Assembly: GCA_947085035.1 (NCBI GenBank)
Contig: CAMTUW010000014.1
Coordinates: forward strand, 33,741-97,740
Direction: 5' to 3'
DNA length: 64,000 bases
Source: CAMTUW01 sp947085035
GTDB lineage: Bacteria > Actinomycetota > Coriobacteriia > Anaerosomatales > PHET01
Positions 63,425-64,000 of the stretch are shown piece after piece. Below the pieces are notes generated by a model. It was not told the DNA's origin. It made no database searches and saw only the letters and a list, made by a program, of their open reading frames with translations. The first letter of the stretch is position 1. Each line of letters begins with the position of its first letter. The translations under genes were made by a program, and so were the position numbers.

Positions 63425-63963
63425 GATACGACCAGTTGGAACATGCGATCCGCGCCGCCTGCGACGTCTCAGGGGACACAGAGCTGATAGTCTTCGGATC
63501 CCAGGCGATACTGGCCACCGCCCCGGATGCACCGGCAGCATTGCGCGCGTCGATCGAGGTCGACATCCAAGCCAAGACGTTTCCCGAGCGCACGGATCTG
63601 ATCGACGGCGCACTGGGCGAGGATTCGCTGTTTCACGCGACGCACGGCTTCTATGTCCATGGCGTCTCCGTCGAGTCGGCCACGCTTCCCGCGGGCTGGG
63701 AGGGCAGGGCCATCGCCGTGCGGCACCCGGTGGGCACCCGGTGAGGCACGGGTCACTGCATCGAAGCGCATGATCTCGCGGCGAGCAAGTTGGTTGCGAA
63801 TCGTGAAAAGGACCGGGTCTTCGTGACCACGCTGCTCGCCGAAGACATCATCGATGGGGCGGTGCTCGTGGAGCGGATCGCAGTCTTGCCGGTGGAGTCC
63901 GATAGCATCGCACGGCTCACAAGGTGGGTGTCCATCACGATGGAGGATTTGGCCTCCGCCTGA
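63421..63963 (+). pseudogene. DUF6036-like nucleotidyltransferase broken by an in-frame TGA
   Basis: Starts at GTG 63421, overlapping the previous stop. The first 107 codons read as the N-terminal part of a DUF6036-type nucleotidyltransferase: LIVFGSQAILATAPDAPAAL, the acidic EVDIQAK, LIDGALGEDSLFHATHGFYV and LPAGWEGRAIAV. TGA at 63742-63744 then stops the frame. The same frame continues after it as GTGHCIEAHDLAASKLVANR and EKDRVFVTTLLAEDIIDGAV, the normal family ending, to a stop at 63963. One nonsense codon therefore splits an otherwise intact gene. The local sequence near the stop has a repeated GGCACCCGGTG, so slippage or an assembly error is possible. Confidence 0.65.
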
Positions 63964-64000
63964 CGTGACACTCATTCACCAAGCAGTTCCTCACCAAAGA

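Overview
This window is high-GC chromosomal DNA from a Gram-positive bacterium, most likely a member of the Actinobacteriota. The evidence is WhiA in the rapZ-yvcK-whiA order, a GlnR-type orphan regulator beside glnA, many GTG and TTG starts, Shine-Dalgarno sites with GGAGG cores, and lipoproteins and exported proteins with Gram-positive signals. Two exported multiheme c-type cytochromes suggest an anaerobic or environmental lineage, possibly near the Coriobacteriia. That placement is inference; there is no rRNA here to test it.

Layout. 1-5413: end of glnA, a GlnR-like regulator, a methyltransferase, polA and an alpha/beta hydrolase. 5414-9632: a broken Rhs/YD-repeat polymorphic-toxin locus. 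It holds an orphan signal peptide, a lone membrane protein, and two Rhs-core 3' modules (a 665-bp direct repeat), each with a different C-terminal tip and a small membrane protein downstream. 9633-19912: rpsA, coaE, a lytic transglycosylase, uvrB, a cysteine-ladder protein, a Zn/Cd-type P-ATPase and a UbiB-like kinase. 19941-24710 (minus strand): larE, then the nitrogen operon amtB-glnB-glnD. 24918-29342: uvrA, a broken acetyltransferase and corA. 29485-39233: uvrC-rapZ-yvcK-whiA, then gap-pgk-tpiA-gpmI-secG. 39452-45202: an oppABCDF-type peptide importer. 45282-45367: tRNA-Leu(GAG). 45552-52609: two secreted multiheme cytochromes, one fused to about 20 YCF48/BNR-like propeller repeats and several fibronectin III domains. 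52674-59672: a PAS-GAF-SpoIIE phosphatase, an aminotransferase, a PHP phosphoesterase, a B12-binding radical SAM protein and a membrane-anchored chelatase-like protein. 59683-62002: a CsoR-family repressor divergent from a CDF metal exporter across a palindromic operator, then a DMT-family transporter. 62003-64000: a non-coding stretch, a helically phased operator array, and a winged-helix/degenerate-nucleotidyltransferase gene followed by a nucleotidyltransferase gene broken by an in-frame TGA.

How the parts connect. Nitrogen control appears three times: glnA with its GlnR-like neighbour, the amtB-glnB-glnD operon, and a GAAAC-N6-GAAAC site upstream of amtB that resembles a GlnR box. Nucleotide excision repair is nearly complete (uvrA, uvrB, uvrC, polA) but spread over separate transcription units. 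The most unusual regions are the decaying Rhs cassette array, the propeller/FN3/multiheme fusion, and the phased operator in front of the nucleotidyltransferase pair.
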